From assembly GCA_025937785.1 (NCBI GenBank), contig JAICQQ010000026.1:1-60579 (forward strand): a stretch of DNA of 60,579 nucleotides, in the 5' to 3' direction. Both the position numbers and the translations under genes were made by a program. The stretch is from Polyangiaceae bacterium (GTDB lineage: Bacteria; Myxococcota_A; Polyangia; Polyangiales; Polyangiaceae). The notes beneath the pieces are model-generated. The model saw only the letters and a list, made by a program, of their open reading frames with translations, was not told where the DNA came from and did no database searches. The stretch's first letter is position 1; every line of letters starts with the position of its first letter. Below, piece after piece: positions 45,596 to 54,087 of the stretch.

Positions 45596-46960
45596 CTAAG
45601 GGACGACCACGCGCCAGAACCCGGAAACGTAGTTGCTCGAGTAGAGGATGCGATGATCCGGGTCGTACGCAATGCTCACGCCACCTTGCCCCATCGAGGC
45701 AGGGCTCTCGAGCGACTTCCAGTTCGAGGGATCCGTGTCCTTGGTAGACCAATACCAGCCGCCGGCCGGCGGTGTTCCACTTGCGCCCCTTGAAATGAAC
45801 ATGGTGTCACCAAAGCCGGTAATCTTCGCACCACCGTTTGAGTTGGCTCCGCACGGCTTGCCGTTCGGGACCGCCCCCCAGCTGATACCGTCCGCGCTGT
45901 GCAAAATGGTGTTCAACGCACAGGAGTAGAACGACCCGTCCGAGGCGGTGTAAACGTCGCCGTCCGCATTACCTGTGTACACGGATGTCCAAGTCGCGCC
46001 TGCATTCGTGGTACGCCAGATGCCGCCGAACTGGTTCCCAAAGAACCAGGTCGTCGCGTTGATCATGGTTTGACCGTCGCCCTCGCTCCACTGTTGGGCG
46101 CTGTTGGTCAGGGTCCACGTTTCGCCTCCATCCTTCGACTCGGCCAGGCATGCGTACTCTGCCCCGTCCTTGACGCAAGGGCCATGGGGGCTCGCCAGGA
46201 GGTGCAGGTGGTCGGTAGGATCGATTGTGATCTTCTCGACGAAGCCACCGGCGAGTGCCTCTCGAACGTCTGGCGTCAGCATCGGCTCCCAATTCACGCC
46301 GCCATCAGTGGACTTGAAAACGTCCCCCATGCCGTATCCGGCGGTCGTGTAGATGACTTGCGAATCGACGGGATCGACTACGAGCGACCAACTGCGCCCC
46401 TTGTCGATTTCCTCACCATACCTTCCGGTGTTGATATGCACCCAAGACGCGCCGCAGTCGGTACTCTTGTACATACCCAGTGAGGAAGTCCCGAGATAGA
46501 CGGTCGCAGTGTCATTCGGGTCAATCGCCACCGCATTGGTGCCGTAAGTGGCCAGTACGCCGGAAGCAGTGGTTCTCCCGGGCGCGGGGCACTCATCGTT
46601 CCACTTCGGCACACACCAATTGGGATAGCCGGCCTCACGGGGCGTGATTTCTTCCCAGACACCCGCGCTGTCGACGCCCGGACACGGTCGCACGACGTGT
46701 GGCGTTTGATTGGGCTTATCGGGCTCATCAGGCGCCGCACCGCCGCCGGACGACGACGATCCGGTGACGCCTGCGGCGGCGGTGGAGGTGATGTCACTGC
46801 TCGTGCTGTTCTGATTGCCCCCACTGGTGGTCGGCCCACCAGCGGTGGATGCAATGCTCGACTCCATGCTCGCAGCGTCTGAGGCATCGACTACGTTCGA
46901 CTTGCTGGAGGCATTGCAAGCCATGAAAACTGGAGCGAAGAAAACCAAGAACGAGCGCAT
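45596..46960 (-). CDS. beta-propeller (BNR-type) lipoprotein 3
   Basis: A 454-residue lipoprotein (VFMAC, Cys15) with a Ser/Thr/Gly linker and propeller blades with Asp-box motifs: STDCGASWVHI, STDGGVNWEPML, SKDGGETWTLT, TTNAGATWTSV and SADGISWGAV. It is longer and more distant than propellers 1 and 2 and has its own EEITPREAGYPNWCVPKWN segment. The repeated IDPNDTATVYLGT/VDPVDSQVIYTT/IDPTDHLHLLAS strands recall GH74/VPS10-type propellers, but no catalytic pair could be assigned. AGAGG lies nine bases before the ATG. It sits back-to-back with the AraC regulator gene, which may control it. Confidence 0.75.
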   Translation of the reverse strand: MRSFLVFFAPVFMACNASSKSNVVDASDAASMESSIASTAGGPTTSGGNQNSTSSDITSTAAAGVTGSSSSGGGAAPDEPDKPNQTPHVVRPCPGVDSAGVWEEITPREAGYPNWCVPKWNDECPAPGRTTASGVLATYGTNAVAIDPNDTATVYLGTSSLGMYKSTDCGASWVHINTGRYGEEIDKGRSWSLVVDPVDSQVIYTTAGYGMGDVFKSTDGGVNWEPMLTPDVREALAGGFVEKITIDPTDHLHLLASPHGPCVKDGAEYACLAESKDGGETWTLTNSAQQWSEGDGQTMINATTWFFGNQFGGIWRTTNAGATWTSVYTGNADGDVYTASDGSFYSCALNTILHSADGISWGAVPNGKPCGANSNGGAKITGFGDTMFISRGASGTPPAGGWYWSTKDTDPSNWKSLESPASMGQGGVSIAYDPDHRILYSSNYVSGFWRVVVP

Positions 46961-47103
46961 TGGATTGAACCTCTGAACTAGGGTGGACGACCAACTCGCG
47001 AGCAGGAAGCGCCCTCTGGGAGGCAGGAAACACTCCGTCCCCTCGTGAGCTTACGGACGGCCTCCGAACGTGTGAGTGCACTTAACTTGGTTTTCGGTTA
47101 TCT

Positions 47104-47122
47104 TTTGGAACGAACTTCCAAA
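47104..47122. promoter_or_regulatory. inverted repeat next to AraC-type gene start
   Basis: TTTGGAA and TTCCAAA form a perfect 7-bp inverted repeat around CGAAC, ending one base before the ATG at 47124. It could be an operator for autoregulation or an RNA hairpin hiding the ribosome site, which is otherwise weak here. If translation starts at GTG 47076 it would lie inside the gene. Confidence 0.35.
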
Positions 47123-47123
47123 G

Positions 47124-48860
47124 ATGGCCATTCACCACCGTAGGAATGAACCCCTCAGCTCCCTACACGCGGCGGGGATGCTCGACATATTCCAGCGGCT
47201 CGGTGTGGTCGCAGCCATCTGGCACGGACACCGATGGCGGGTGCTTCACCATCATCCGAGTGTGACCTGGTTCGAAGTCGCGCATGGCATGGAAGGCGAG
47301 CGCAACCAGCGCACCGCGCGCATGCTGGCTGCTTCGCAGAGGAGTAGGCGGGGGCAGCTCGCACGGCATCGTGGCCTGGCGGATTTGTTCGTTCCGATCG
47401 TTTCCAGTGGACGCGCACACGCTGTGCTAACGGTCGGGCCTTTCATGACAACACATCCGACGGCATCCGAGATGCTGGATCGCTGGGCGTGGATCACCGG
47501 CAAGCGCGGCCACCTTACAGATCCTGAATTTTCCCGCTATGTTTCAGCGACGCTCGCAACGCTAGTGCTCGACCCGGGCAGCGTGAACGCGCTTCGCCGG
47601 AGCTCAGAAATCATCGCTCTGGCCCTCGGCGAAGGCGCAACCGTCAAAGAATTGGCGGAGCTGGATCAGCTGCGCGTCGAGCTGGAACGTCCGCGCCGCG
47701 CCGAGTGGATGGACCGAGCCGTCAATTCCGTGATCCACACGTGGACCGACCACCCCACCTTCGAGGATCCCCGAAGTCTTGGACTCTCGCGACTACCTGA
47801 CCACGCTCTTGTCGGACTGTGCAGGAACCTCGGAGCGAATCTCGATCCGCTCCTAGAGCGCGTGCAACTTCATCTGTTCCAACGCGCTAGCGCCGCTATG
47901 ACCGACCGGGTGGGAAGCGCCATCGTGGGCAAAGCCGGTGAGCGCGGCGTGATCGTACTGTCCGCAGCGACTGGTTCCGCGGCGAGCAAACGTAGCCACT
48001 TGCTCGATCTGGCGAGCCGCTTGGCCCGGCGGGCAAGAGACTTTGGGTTCCAGCTGCACGCGGGGCTCGGACCGGTGGGGGGCAGCATGAGCTTGAACGA
48101 ACGCTACCAGCTCGCGATGGGAGCAGCGCAGCAGGCACTTTCGCGTGGTGTTGGGCTGATCGAGGCCGAGCGCGAGCACAGCACGACAGCACCGACGCTG
48201 CGCCAGCTACGGACCGAACTTGCCGCGAGCGATCCTGCGGATTACCAATCGCGATTTGAGGTTTATCTCGAAGCGCTTCGCTCCCGCCTCGAGGGCCGCC
48301 TCGATCTAACAAGGGCGCATCTGCTAGCGGCTTTCGAACGGCTCGCCGACGCGGAGTCAACCCATGGTGCGCTGGACTCACGCAGCTTGCAAGACTTGGA
48401 CCTCGAGCTGGATCGCGCAACCCGGGACGCTCGCAGTTCCGAGGAGCTGTTCGACGCCTACCGCAGAGCCGTGAGCGATATTGCGTCATCGGTGGAGCGC
48501 CCGACGCAAGCACGACGTGATCGCACACTGCGGCGAGCCATCGCGTTCATACGCCAGCACTATGCTGAGGCGCTGAATCTGCGTCAGGTAGCAAGAATTG
48601 CCGGATTCGCGCCGTCGCATTTCTCCGTGTTGTTCAAAGCCCGCGAGCAGATGACTTTCGAGAGCTATCTACGCCGATGCCGGATCGAGCGAGCGAAGCA
48701 ACTGTTAGTGAGTACTGGACTCAGGATGGAACAGGTTGCAAAAATGTCTGGATTCGCACAGCGCTACTACTTTTCCCGTGTCTTCAAGCAGGTTGTCGGG
48801 ACGACACCAGGTGAGTATCGCAAGATCGCTGCTGCTTCTGAAAGCATTCGACCACGTTGA
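47124..48860 (+). CDS. AraC-family transcriptional regulator
   Basis: A 578-residue regulator with a C-terminal double helix-turn-helix (about 470-570). LNLRQVARIAGFAPSHFSVLFKAREQMTFESYLRRCRIERAKQLL is split by the usual linker from the second HTH, MEQVAKMSGFAQRYYFSRVFKQVVGTTPGEYR. The N-terminal 190 residues resemble a small-ligand sensor (WFEVAHGME, VPIVSSGRAHAVLTVGPF, PocR-like); a long helical middle domain follows. ATG 47124 is chosen; GTG 47076 is possible. It is the only transcription factor in the locus. Its divergent partner is propeller lipoprotein 3, a likely target. Confidence 0.86.
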   Translation: MAIHHRRNEPLSSLHAAGMLDIFQRLGVVAAIWHGHRWRVLHHHPSVTWFEVAHGMEGERNQRTARMLAASQRSRRGQLARHRGLADLFVPIVSSGRAHAVLTVGPFMTTHPTASEMLDRWAWITGKRGHLTDPEFSRYVSATLATLVLDPGSVNALRRSSEIIALALGEGATVKELAELDQLRVELERPRRAEWMDRAVNSVIHTWTDHPTFEDPRSLGLSRLPDHALVGLCRNLGANLDPLLERVQLHLFQRASAAMTDRVGSAIVGKAGERGVIVLSAATGSAASKRSHLLDLASRLARRARDFGFQLHAGLGPVGGSMSLNERYQLAMGAAQQALSRGVGLIEAEREHSTTAPTLRQLRTELAASDPADYQSRFEVYLEALRSRLEGRLDLTRAHLLAAFERLADAESTHGALDSRSLQDLDLELDRATRDARSSEELFDAYRRAVSDIASSVERPTQARRDRTLRRAIAFIRQHYAEALNLRQVARIAGFAPSHFSVLFKAREQMTFESYLRRCRIERAKQLLVSTGLRMEQVAKMSGFAQRYYFSRVFKQVVGTTPGEYRKIAAASESIRPR

Positions 48861-48939
48861 CATCGCGGCTCGTCGAGCGTCGCCGCAATCGCTGGGCTCT
48901 GGCGATGCGTAAAAGCCCGCTAACTGCGTGCCTGGCGCC

Positions 48940-48967
48940 GAGCGCTTCCGTGTGAGCTGGAGCGCTC
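48940..48967 (-). terminator. hairpin directly after flippase 1 stop
   Basis: GAGCGCT (48940-48946) pairs with AGCGCTC (48961-48967) around 14 bases, immediately after the minus-strand stop codon of the flippase gene. It lies in the 107-base convergent gap with the AraC-type gene. There is no U-run, so its function as terminator is uncertain. Confidence 0.3.
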
Positions 48968-50464
48968 TTAGCTCGACCTGGGAAGCTTGCGGCGCCTGGA
49001 GGCCGCGCCCTTCAGAAACGCGAGCTGCTCGCGGTTGAGACCTCCGGTTGCCCAGAGCACCCCGACGTAGACAACCAGGGTGAGCGGCGCGACCCAGAGG
49101 AAGCTGTGCCTCGCCAAGAGCCAGCCCAGGCCCGCCATCGCGACCCCGCCGAGGAGAGCCTTGCCCACGGGTCCCACCATCCCAGCGACCAACACGCCCC
49201 TCGGCAACAGAATGAGGCCTGCGACCAGCATCAGCACCTCGCTTGCCACACGAGCCCAGCAAATGCCCAGGCCGCCGTTACCGTGGCTCGCCTGGAACAG
49301 GCGCACCAAGATGGGATCGAGGACCAAGGACACGACCACGCACAGCCCCTGTACCGCCGACCACGCGCGCGCGCGGCCTGCTGCCAAGACAGCAATGCCC
49401 AACGGCATGCTTACGTATACGAGGAATACGAACGCGGCCATGACACGCAGATTGTCGACGATGGGAGCGTAGCCTTCCTCCCCCAGTACCAGCACCCCTG
49501 CTTCCGGGAACAGGCCACAGCACATCGCGATCGGCACCATCAAGACAACGGCGGTCTGAACCGTCGCACGGGTCGTCTCCAGGAACGAGCGCGCGTCCTC
49601 AACGAACAGGCGGCACAGTACAGGGTACAACGCCGTCACGAGTGCCGACGCAGGAAAGACGACGAGCCCGATGAGCTTGTTCGCCGCGGCGTGCCAACCA
49701 ACGACTTCGGGGGGGGAGAGTTTCGAAAGAAATGCCGCGTCGACCGTAGTCTGCAGTGCCAGGGCCCCGCTGAAGAACAGGAACGGGTAGCCTTTCTTCA
49801 GCAGGAGCTGCACCGTGTCCAGGGTCGCTTCGAGTGCGCCAACACCCACCGGGCGCAGAAAGCGCGACACGACGATGAGGGAGGTGGCCTGCACCACCAA
49901 CGCCACCGTCAACACGGCGAGCAGCCGTCCGCCCAACAGCACTATCGGGATGGTCAGCGCCGCGGTGAGCAGCGGTGTCCCCACATTCGTCAGTGCATCG
50001 ACGTCGGTGCGTTCGAAGCCACGAATTACCTCCAGGCAGGCAGCGGCGAGGTTCATCATGAGCAGGCCGCTGAACACGAGTGCGAGCGCATACTGAAACC
50101 GCGTGTCGTAGCCAAAGGCCCAACAACCGAGCGCTAACGTCGCATAGACCGCGACGCCCAGCGCGGCGCGCCAAGCCAGCGCGGTTCCCAGGTACTTCCC
50201 AGCATTGTCGCGATCGACCGCGACCAACGCCGGCAGGGCGCCGGACTGACCAAAAATGACGAACAACATCCCGAACGTCGTGTAGGTCGTTGCGAGATAG
50301 ACGTAACTGTAGTCAGCAGGGCCTAGATAACGCGCGATGACCGCGTTTGTCAGCACTGCAATCGGCGTCGCTAGTACTTTCGCTCCGACCAAAAGCATCG
50401 TGTTGCGAAGAACTAGGCGATTGGTCGCGCTTTGCTGCGCTGTCTGGCTCGTATCCACTGCCAT
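48968..50464 (-). CDS. Wzx-type polysaccharide flippase 1
   Basis: A 498-residue MOP-superfamily transporter with about 12-14 helices that flips undecaprenyl-PP-linked repeat units. The start NRLVLRNTMLLVGAKVLATPIAVLTNAVIARYLGP and FGQSGALPALVA are typical of Polysacc_synt. It is the same length as flippase 2 (58951-60447) and roughly 70 percent identical by eye. Even the untranslated GCGTAACCAT before both start codons is shared. ATG 50464 is chosen by that comparison. It is in the opposite orientation to its copy, with the glycosyltransferase block between them. A transported repeat unit different from copy 2 is possible. Confidence 0.88.
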   Translation of the reverse strand: MAVDTSQTAQQSATNRLVLRNTMLLVGAKVLATPIAVLTNAVIARYLGPADYSYVYLATTYTTFGMLFVIFGQSGALPALVAVDRDNAGKYLGTALAWRAALGVAVYATLALGCWAFGYDTRFQYALALVFSGLLMMNLAAACLEVIRGFERTDVDALTNVGTPLLTAALTIPIVLLGGRLLAVLTVALVVQATSLIVVSRFLRPVGVGALEATLDTVQLLLKKGYPFLFFSGALALQTTVDAAFLSKLSPPEVVGWHAAANKLIGLVVFPASALVTALYPVLCRLFVEDARSFLETTRATVQTAVVLMVPIAMCCGLFPEAGVLVLGEEGYAPIVDNLRVMAAFVFLVYVSMPLGIAVLAAGRARAWSAVQGLCVVVSLVLDPILVRLFQASHGNGGLGICWARVASEVLMLVAGLILLPRGVLVAGMVGPVGKALLGGVAMAGLGWLLARHSFLWVAPLTLVVYVGVLWATGGLNREQLAFLKGAASRRRKLPRSS

Positions 50465-50589
50465 TCTGCGATGGTTACGCCCTCGGGCCAACGAAAGCAA
50501 CCGCACCCGCGGGACTCATCGACCGAACCAACGACCGAGCCCTCTGAGGAGGGCAAGCTGGGTTCTACGAACACGCAGCGGAGGTGCCG

Positions 50590-50900
50590 TCATTTGATGA
50601 CTTCGTCGATGACCTCTCCACAATTGGTGAACTCTAGATCCGTTTCTACCCTGAAGTGCGATGCGAGGGTGCGGCGCTCCGCGTGGAACAGGTCGAGAGC
50701 GTAGGTGTTCCCAGCTCTATGCCGCGTATTTCGGTAGTGAAGTGGTAGTTGTCCGCGTTGTCCTCGTCACCGAACCCCACGCCGCCCAACGGGAAGAACT
50801 CGCTCGAGTGGAAGTCCACACCTCTCCGTTCGGTTCAACGGACAGCTGCAGTGCGTAGGCCTCGTTGACTTCGTCAACATTTCGATACCATTTCGAAGGG
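50590..50900 (-). pseudogene. frameshifted fibro-slime domain remnant
   Basis: Three minus-strand frames in succession spell a fibro-slime domain. Frame A (50890 down to 50816): WYRNVDEVN, LQLSVEPNGEVW. Frame B (about 50816-50724): HSSEFFPLGGVGFGDED and NYHFTTEI. Frame C (50712-50590): GNTYALDLFHAERRTLASHF, RVETDLEFTNCGEVID, then a stop. Intact domains have a DDDVWVFIN segment between HFTTEI and YALDLFFAER; it is missing here, so there is a deletion plus at least two frameshifts. The 5' part abuts the stop of the gene at 50907. This is a decayed surface-protein gene. Confidence 0.65.
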
Positions 50901-50906
50901 TGGGCG

Positions 50907-51872
50907 TCACGGAAAGCCCAACACGCGAGCGAAGCGATGACCGTCGACGGCTGCGATCCAACTCTTGTCGGCGAGCTGGTGTGGGTCGGCGTGGTGCATG
51001 CCGGCAGCATTCCAGCCCTGTCCGCTGGCCTTGAGGACGAACTCCGGGGCTTCACGCTCCCGATACCTGGTCGTTGAAAGTTCTAGGATCTCGAATGCTC
51101 TGAGCGCGCGGCCATAGTTCGGATAGTCATCCTGAGCGAACCGATACAGGCGACCCTCGGTTTCGATGACTCGACCACCTGGACGTGCACGATGGGCATC
51201 TCCGGAAACGATGGGGCTCGCTGGATGCTTGTGCCACGGCCCGGTCAAGTGCTCGGCCCAGAACAGGGTCAGTTCATCGTTCTGCAAGCTGGTCGCGCTG
51301 AACAACCACCAGTGCCCTGCATGGTAGATCAACGAAGGATCTAGATGCGTTCCTCGGAGCAACGTGGTTTCGAACCGCCAAGAATGCGGGAACTGTACGG
51401 CCGCGTACAACCTGAGCGAGTGGCTTTCGCCGGCCTCGGGCAGCATGTAAACCTTGCCATCGTGTTCGAACACGTACGGATACGACAAGTGGAACGGTTC
51501 GTCCAATACGATGCGATCGTATTGCCAGGAGCGGCCGTCGGGGCTGAATGCGAGCCCGATATCTCCTTGCTCATTGCGCTCGTTCAACACCTCGAAGAAC
51601 AGCCACCACTTCTGATCTTTCTGGATCATGAACGGGTCCGCTACGAACGCCGCGGATACGTCGCTCACGTCGTCTCGCGTGAGGGTGGGCTGGGGGACCC
51701 CGGTCGCCGGCGACAGCGACAGTGGGCTAGGGCCGGTATAGATGGCGATCGCAAATTCGGCAGTGCTGTGAATCGGAATCCAGTGTCGAACCCGGTCCTT
51801 GAACAGAAAGGCCGCCACGCCAGCGCCCAAGGCAAGCAAGAGCGGTCCCAAAATTCGTGCGCGGATCTTCAT
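50907..51872 (-). CDS. GINT1-like five-bladed propeller protein, putative glycosyltransferase-associated
   Basis: A 321-residue protein with an N-terminal membrane anchor (LGPLLLALGAGVAAFLF) and a GH43-like propeller. FVADPFMIQKDQKWWLFFEVLN, HLSYPYVFEHDGKVYMLPEAGES, LDPSLIYHAGHWWLF and the GPWHKHPASPIVSGDAHRARPGG blade match the N-terminal domain of glucosamine inositolphosphorylceramide transferase-1-like proteins. In bacteria this domain occurs with polysaccharide or formyltransferase genes, and its activity is uncertain. ATG 51872 is chosen; the open frame extends 28 codons upstream. Downstream it runs into the fibro-slime remnant. Periplasmic location is inferred. Confidence 0.7.
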   Translation of the reverse strand: MKIRARILGPLLLALGAGVAAFLFKDRVRHWIPIHSTAEFAIAIYTGPSPLSLSPATGVPQPTLTRDDVSDVSAAFVADPFMIQKDQKWWLFFEVLNERNEQGDIGLAFSPDGRSWQYDRIVLDEPFHLSYPYVFEHDGKVYMLPEAGESHSLRLYAAVQFPHSWRFETTLLRGTHLDPSLIYHAGHWWLFSATSLQNDELTLFWAEHLTGPWHKHPASPIVSGDAHRARPGGRVIETEGRLYRFAQDDYPNYGRALRAFEILELSTTRYREREAPEFVLKASGQGWNAAGMHHADPHQLADKSWIAAVDGHRFARVLGFP

Positions 51873-52168
51873 CGAGTTCTCGGAGCATAGCCGGGGGAAT
51901 CTCGAATGGTCTACCCCGGGGAAGGCCGAGGGCGCACGGGCGCTGCGGGGTGCCAAGCACGACGGAAATCGCGTGCATTCTGCGGACGGCAGCGCGGCAC
52001 GCCCCAGCGTGGTGCGATTCCGCGTTGGACGGGTCTGCCCCTCGACCGGGTTCCTAGAGCGTTTCTCGGGTTGCGACCGTCGCGATCAGAAAGCCACTCA
52101 GGCTAGAGAAGACCTGAACGCACGCATCACCGAGTTCATCGGATGTCGCAGGCTCTTATCGGCGTGCT

Positions 52169-52211
52169 GACGAGAACACGCCGACCGCGTGGCGACGAGA
52201 ACACGCCGACC
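52169..52211. repeat. 18-bp direct repeat pair
   Basis: GACGAGAACACGCCGACC occurs at 52169-52186 and again at 52194-52211, a period of 25 bases. It is perfect, noncoding, and adjacent to a second unrelated tandem repeat. It may be a protein-binding site or a slippage product. Confidence 0.75.
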
Positions 52212-52235
52212 TCCAACGCGAGGCGCGTGCGACAG

Positions 52236-52287
52236 TCGAGCACAGCCGCTTCGAGCACAGCCGCTTCGAGCACACCGGCTTCGAGCA
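52236..52287. repeat. 15-bp tandem repeat, about 3.5 copies
   Basis: The unit TCGAGCACAGCCGCT is present at 52236 and 52251 exactly, at 52266 with two changes, and partly at 52281. It lies 70-120 bases before the GT-C gene at 52356. It is noncoding as far as can be seen. Confidence 0.8.
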
Positions 52288-52355
52288 AGCGGCGCTTCGC
52301 ACGACTTTCGTCCCGGGTACCAATTCTGCGCGTGCTGTAGTATGAGCTAGCTTGG

Positions 52356-54059
52356 ATGAGTACCGCGCCCACACCCAGTGCACCCAACGGGCTCCCCGCG
52401 ACCGCTCGGATGGCATTCGTGGCCGTAGGCCTCTGCTACATAGGCCTCCGGATCGCCGCCTGGTCCCAGACCGCGATTCTCGAAGACTACGATTCGATCG
52501 GTTTTCTGGACGAAGCCGCTGCGTGGCGTTCGTTCGATGCTACTCGTATCGCGACGCTGAGCCCCGACAGCACCCCGCTGTATCCGCTGCTTTCGGCGTT
52601 GCTGTCGTTCGCCCTTCCCTCGCTCGAGGTCGCCACTCGCAGTGTCTCGTTTCTCGCGAGCTTGGGGCTGTTCGCCGTATTCCTGAAGCTGGGCCGAGAG
52701 CTATTGGGCTGGCAAGCGACTCTGGTCGCCGCCGCCCTGATGGCAGTCAACCCGAACCTGATCGCGCTTTCGTTCGCGGTGTTGACCGAGCCACTGCACA
52801 TCGCGCTCGTATACTTCGGGCTGTGGATTTATTGGCGGGGTAAGGACAGCACTCGCCTGACACCGGCACTCGCTTGCGGCGTCGTGTTCGCGCTCGCGTT
52901 TCTAGACCGGACCGAGAGCATCGTGTTTCTGGTACTGATCCCAGTGCTGAAGCTCGTGCAGTGGCGCCTCGACGAACGACCGCGGGCGGAACTGAAACGC
53001 ATTACGGTCTGGTGTTCTCTGTATTGCGCCGTTTTCATGCTCGCGATTTCGCCGCAGGTGATTTCCGTGAGCCAGAAGCTTGGCCATCCCGCCATCAATG
53101 GGCGGCAGCTGTGGTTCGCCATCATCAACAACCCCGACGGACGCTCGGAGAACGAAAAGATCTTCGGTCTCGACTACGCCCCCAACACGACGAATCTGGT
53201 TTACTTGCAAAGTCATCCTCAGCTCGCCACCAAGCTCGCCGCTGAGTCCAAGGCCAGTCTAGGGGGGACAGTCAAAGTAGCGGTCGACAATGTTTGGATG
53301 CTTGCACGCTGGCGGCTGCGCGATCTCGTCGGCTGGCTCGTGCTGGCAGCATTCGTCTGGGGATACGCTCGTCTGTGGTCGCGCGAACGGCGCCACGTGT
53401 TGGTCTTTCTGACACTGGTCGGCGGCGCGATACTGGCCGGCCCGCTCGCATACAACGTGATCATGCGCCATGTTGCGATTGCGATTCCGCTAGTGTTGCT
53501 GCTCGCTGGCTGCGGCATCCTGGACCTAGGTCAGCGCGCCTCCCGCTGGCTACCTCGAGTTAGCCCCAACTTGGCTGTCGCGGGCTCCGCCAGTCTCCTC
53601 GTCAGCATCACGCTCTGGCGCCAAGCTGGGCAAATCGCATCCGTACTTCAGCCTACACGCGCCAACGGCGATTACGATTTCGACGCACTGCAGAAGCCCT
53701 TGGCGTTGACTCAGGCGATAGCGAAGACTCTCGGCCGGCCGCCCATGGTTTGCGCGACTCGTTCTTATTTGTCGGAGTTCACCGGAGCGAATTTCGTTCC
53801 ATTGCCGTTCACACGCTACGATCGCTTGCCACGCTATCTCGCGGACAACCGAGTGGATCTCTTGTTTTTGGAGCTTGGCCTAGTGAACAAAGCTCCCTTC
53901 GAACCGTTCCCCTTCGTGCAAGAACTGCTGAACGACCCGACCGCAAAAGGCGGTGAGATGCTCGAGCTGATCTATCGTGGCCCCGGTGTGAACGGAGCAG
54001 ACTACTTGCTGTACCGAGTGCAGCCCAACCGCAACGGCGCCGCTGATGTAGCGCAGTGA
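52356..54059 (+). CDS. GT39-like (GT-C) membrane glycosyltransferase
   Basis: A 567-residue polytopic protein of the ArnT/PMT superfamily. After the first helix the acidic motif EDYDSIGF (Asp44, Asp46) marks the catalytic periplasmic loop. About ten further hydrophobic segments follow, then a soluble C-terminal part (TRSYLSEFTGANFVPLPF). These enzymes transfer a sugar from polyprenyl-phosphate to lipid, protein or glycan outside the membrane. The next gene encodes a polyprenyl-phosphate sugar synthase-type GT2, 28 bases on, so donor and user are probably an operon. Acceptor unknown. Confidence 0.8.
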   Translation: MSTAPTPSAPNGLPATARMAFVAVGLCYIGLRIAAWSQTAILEDYDSIGFLDEAAAWRSFDATRIATLSPDSTPLYPLLSALLSFALPSLEVATRSVSFLASLGLFAVFLKLGRELLGWQATLVAAALMAVNPNLIALSFAVLTEPLHIALVYFGLWIYWRGKDSTRLTPALACGVVFALAFLDRTESIVFLVLIPVLKLVQWRLDERPRAELKRITVWCSLYCAVFMLAISPQVISVSQKLGHPAINGRQLWFAIINNPDGRSENEKIFGLDYAPNTTNLVYLQSHPQLATKLAAESKASLGGTVKVAVDNVWMLARWRLRDLVGWLVLAAFVWGYARLWSRERRHVLVFLTLVGGAILAGPLAYNVIMRHVAIAIPLVLLLAGCGILDLGQRASRWLPRVSPNLAVAGSASLLVSITLWRQAGQIASVLQPTRANGDYDFDALQKPLALTQAIAKTLGRPPMVCATRSYLSEFTGANFVPLPFTRYDRLPRYLADNRVDLLFLELGLVNKAPFEPFPFVQELLNDPTAKGGEMLELIYRGPGVNGADYLLYRVQPNRNGAADVAQ

Positions 54060-54087
54060 CTCATTGCGCGTTTTCTGACGAGTTAGC

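Larger units (their letters stand above)
51873..52355. other. gene-free stretch of 483 bases with short repeats
   Basis: Divergent intergenic region between the GINT1-like gene and a GT-C gene. It contains an 18-bp direct repeat (52169-52186 and 52194-52211) and a 15-bp tandem repeat (52236-52287). No coding frame is convincing; the best minus-strand frame is a low-complexity translation of the repeats. The promoter of the gene at 52356 must lie near its right end. Confidence 0.45.

Noticed and set aside
52136..52387. Minus-strand frame with LEAAVLEAAVL that looks like a pentapeptide repeat
   Set aside because: It is a direct translation of the 15-bp DNA tandem repeat, with no flanking fold or ribosome site.
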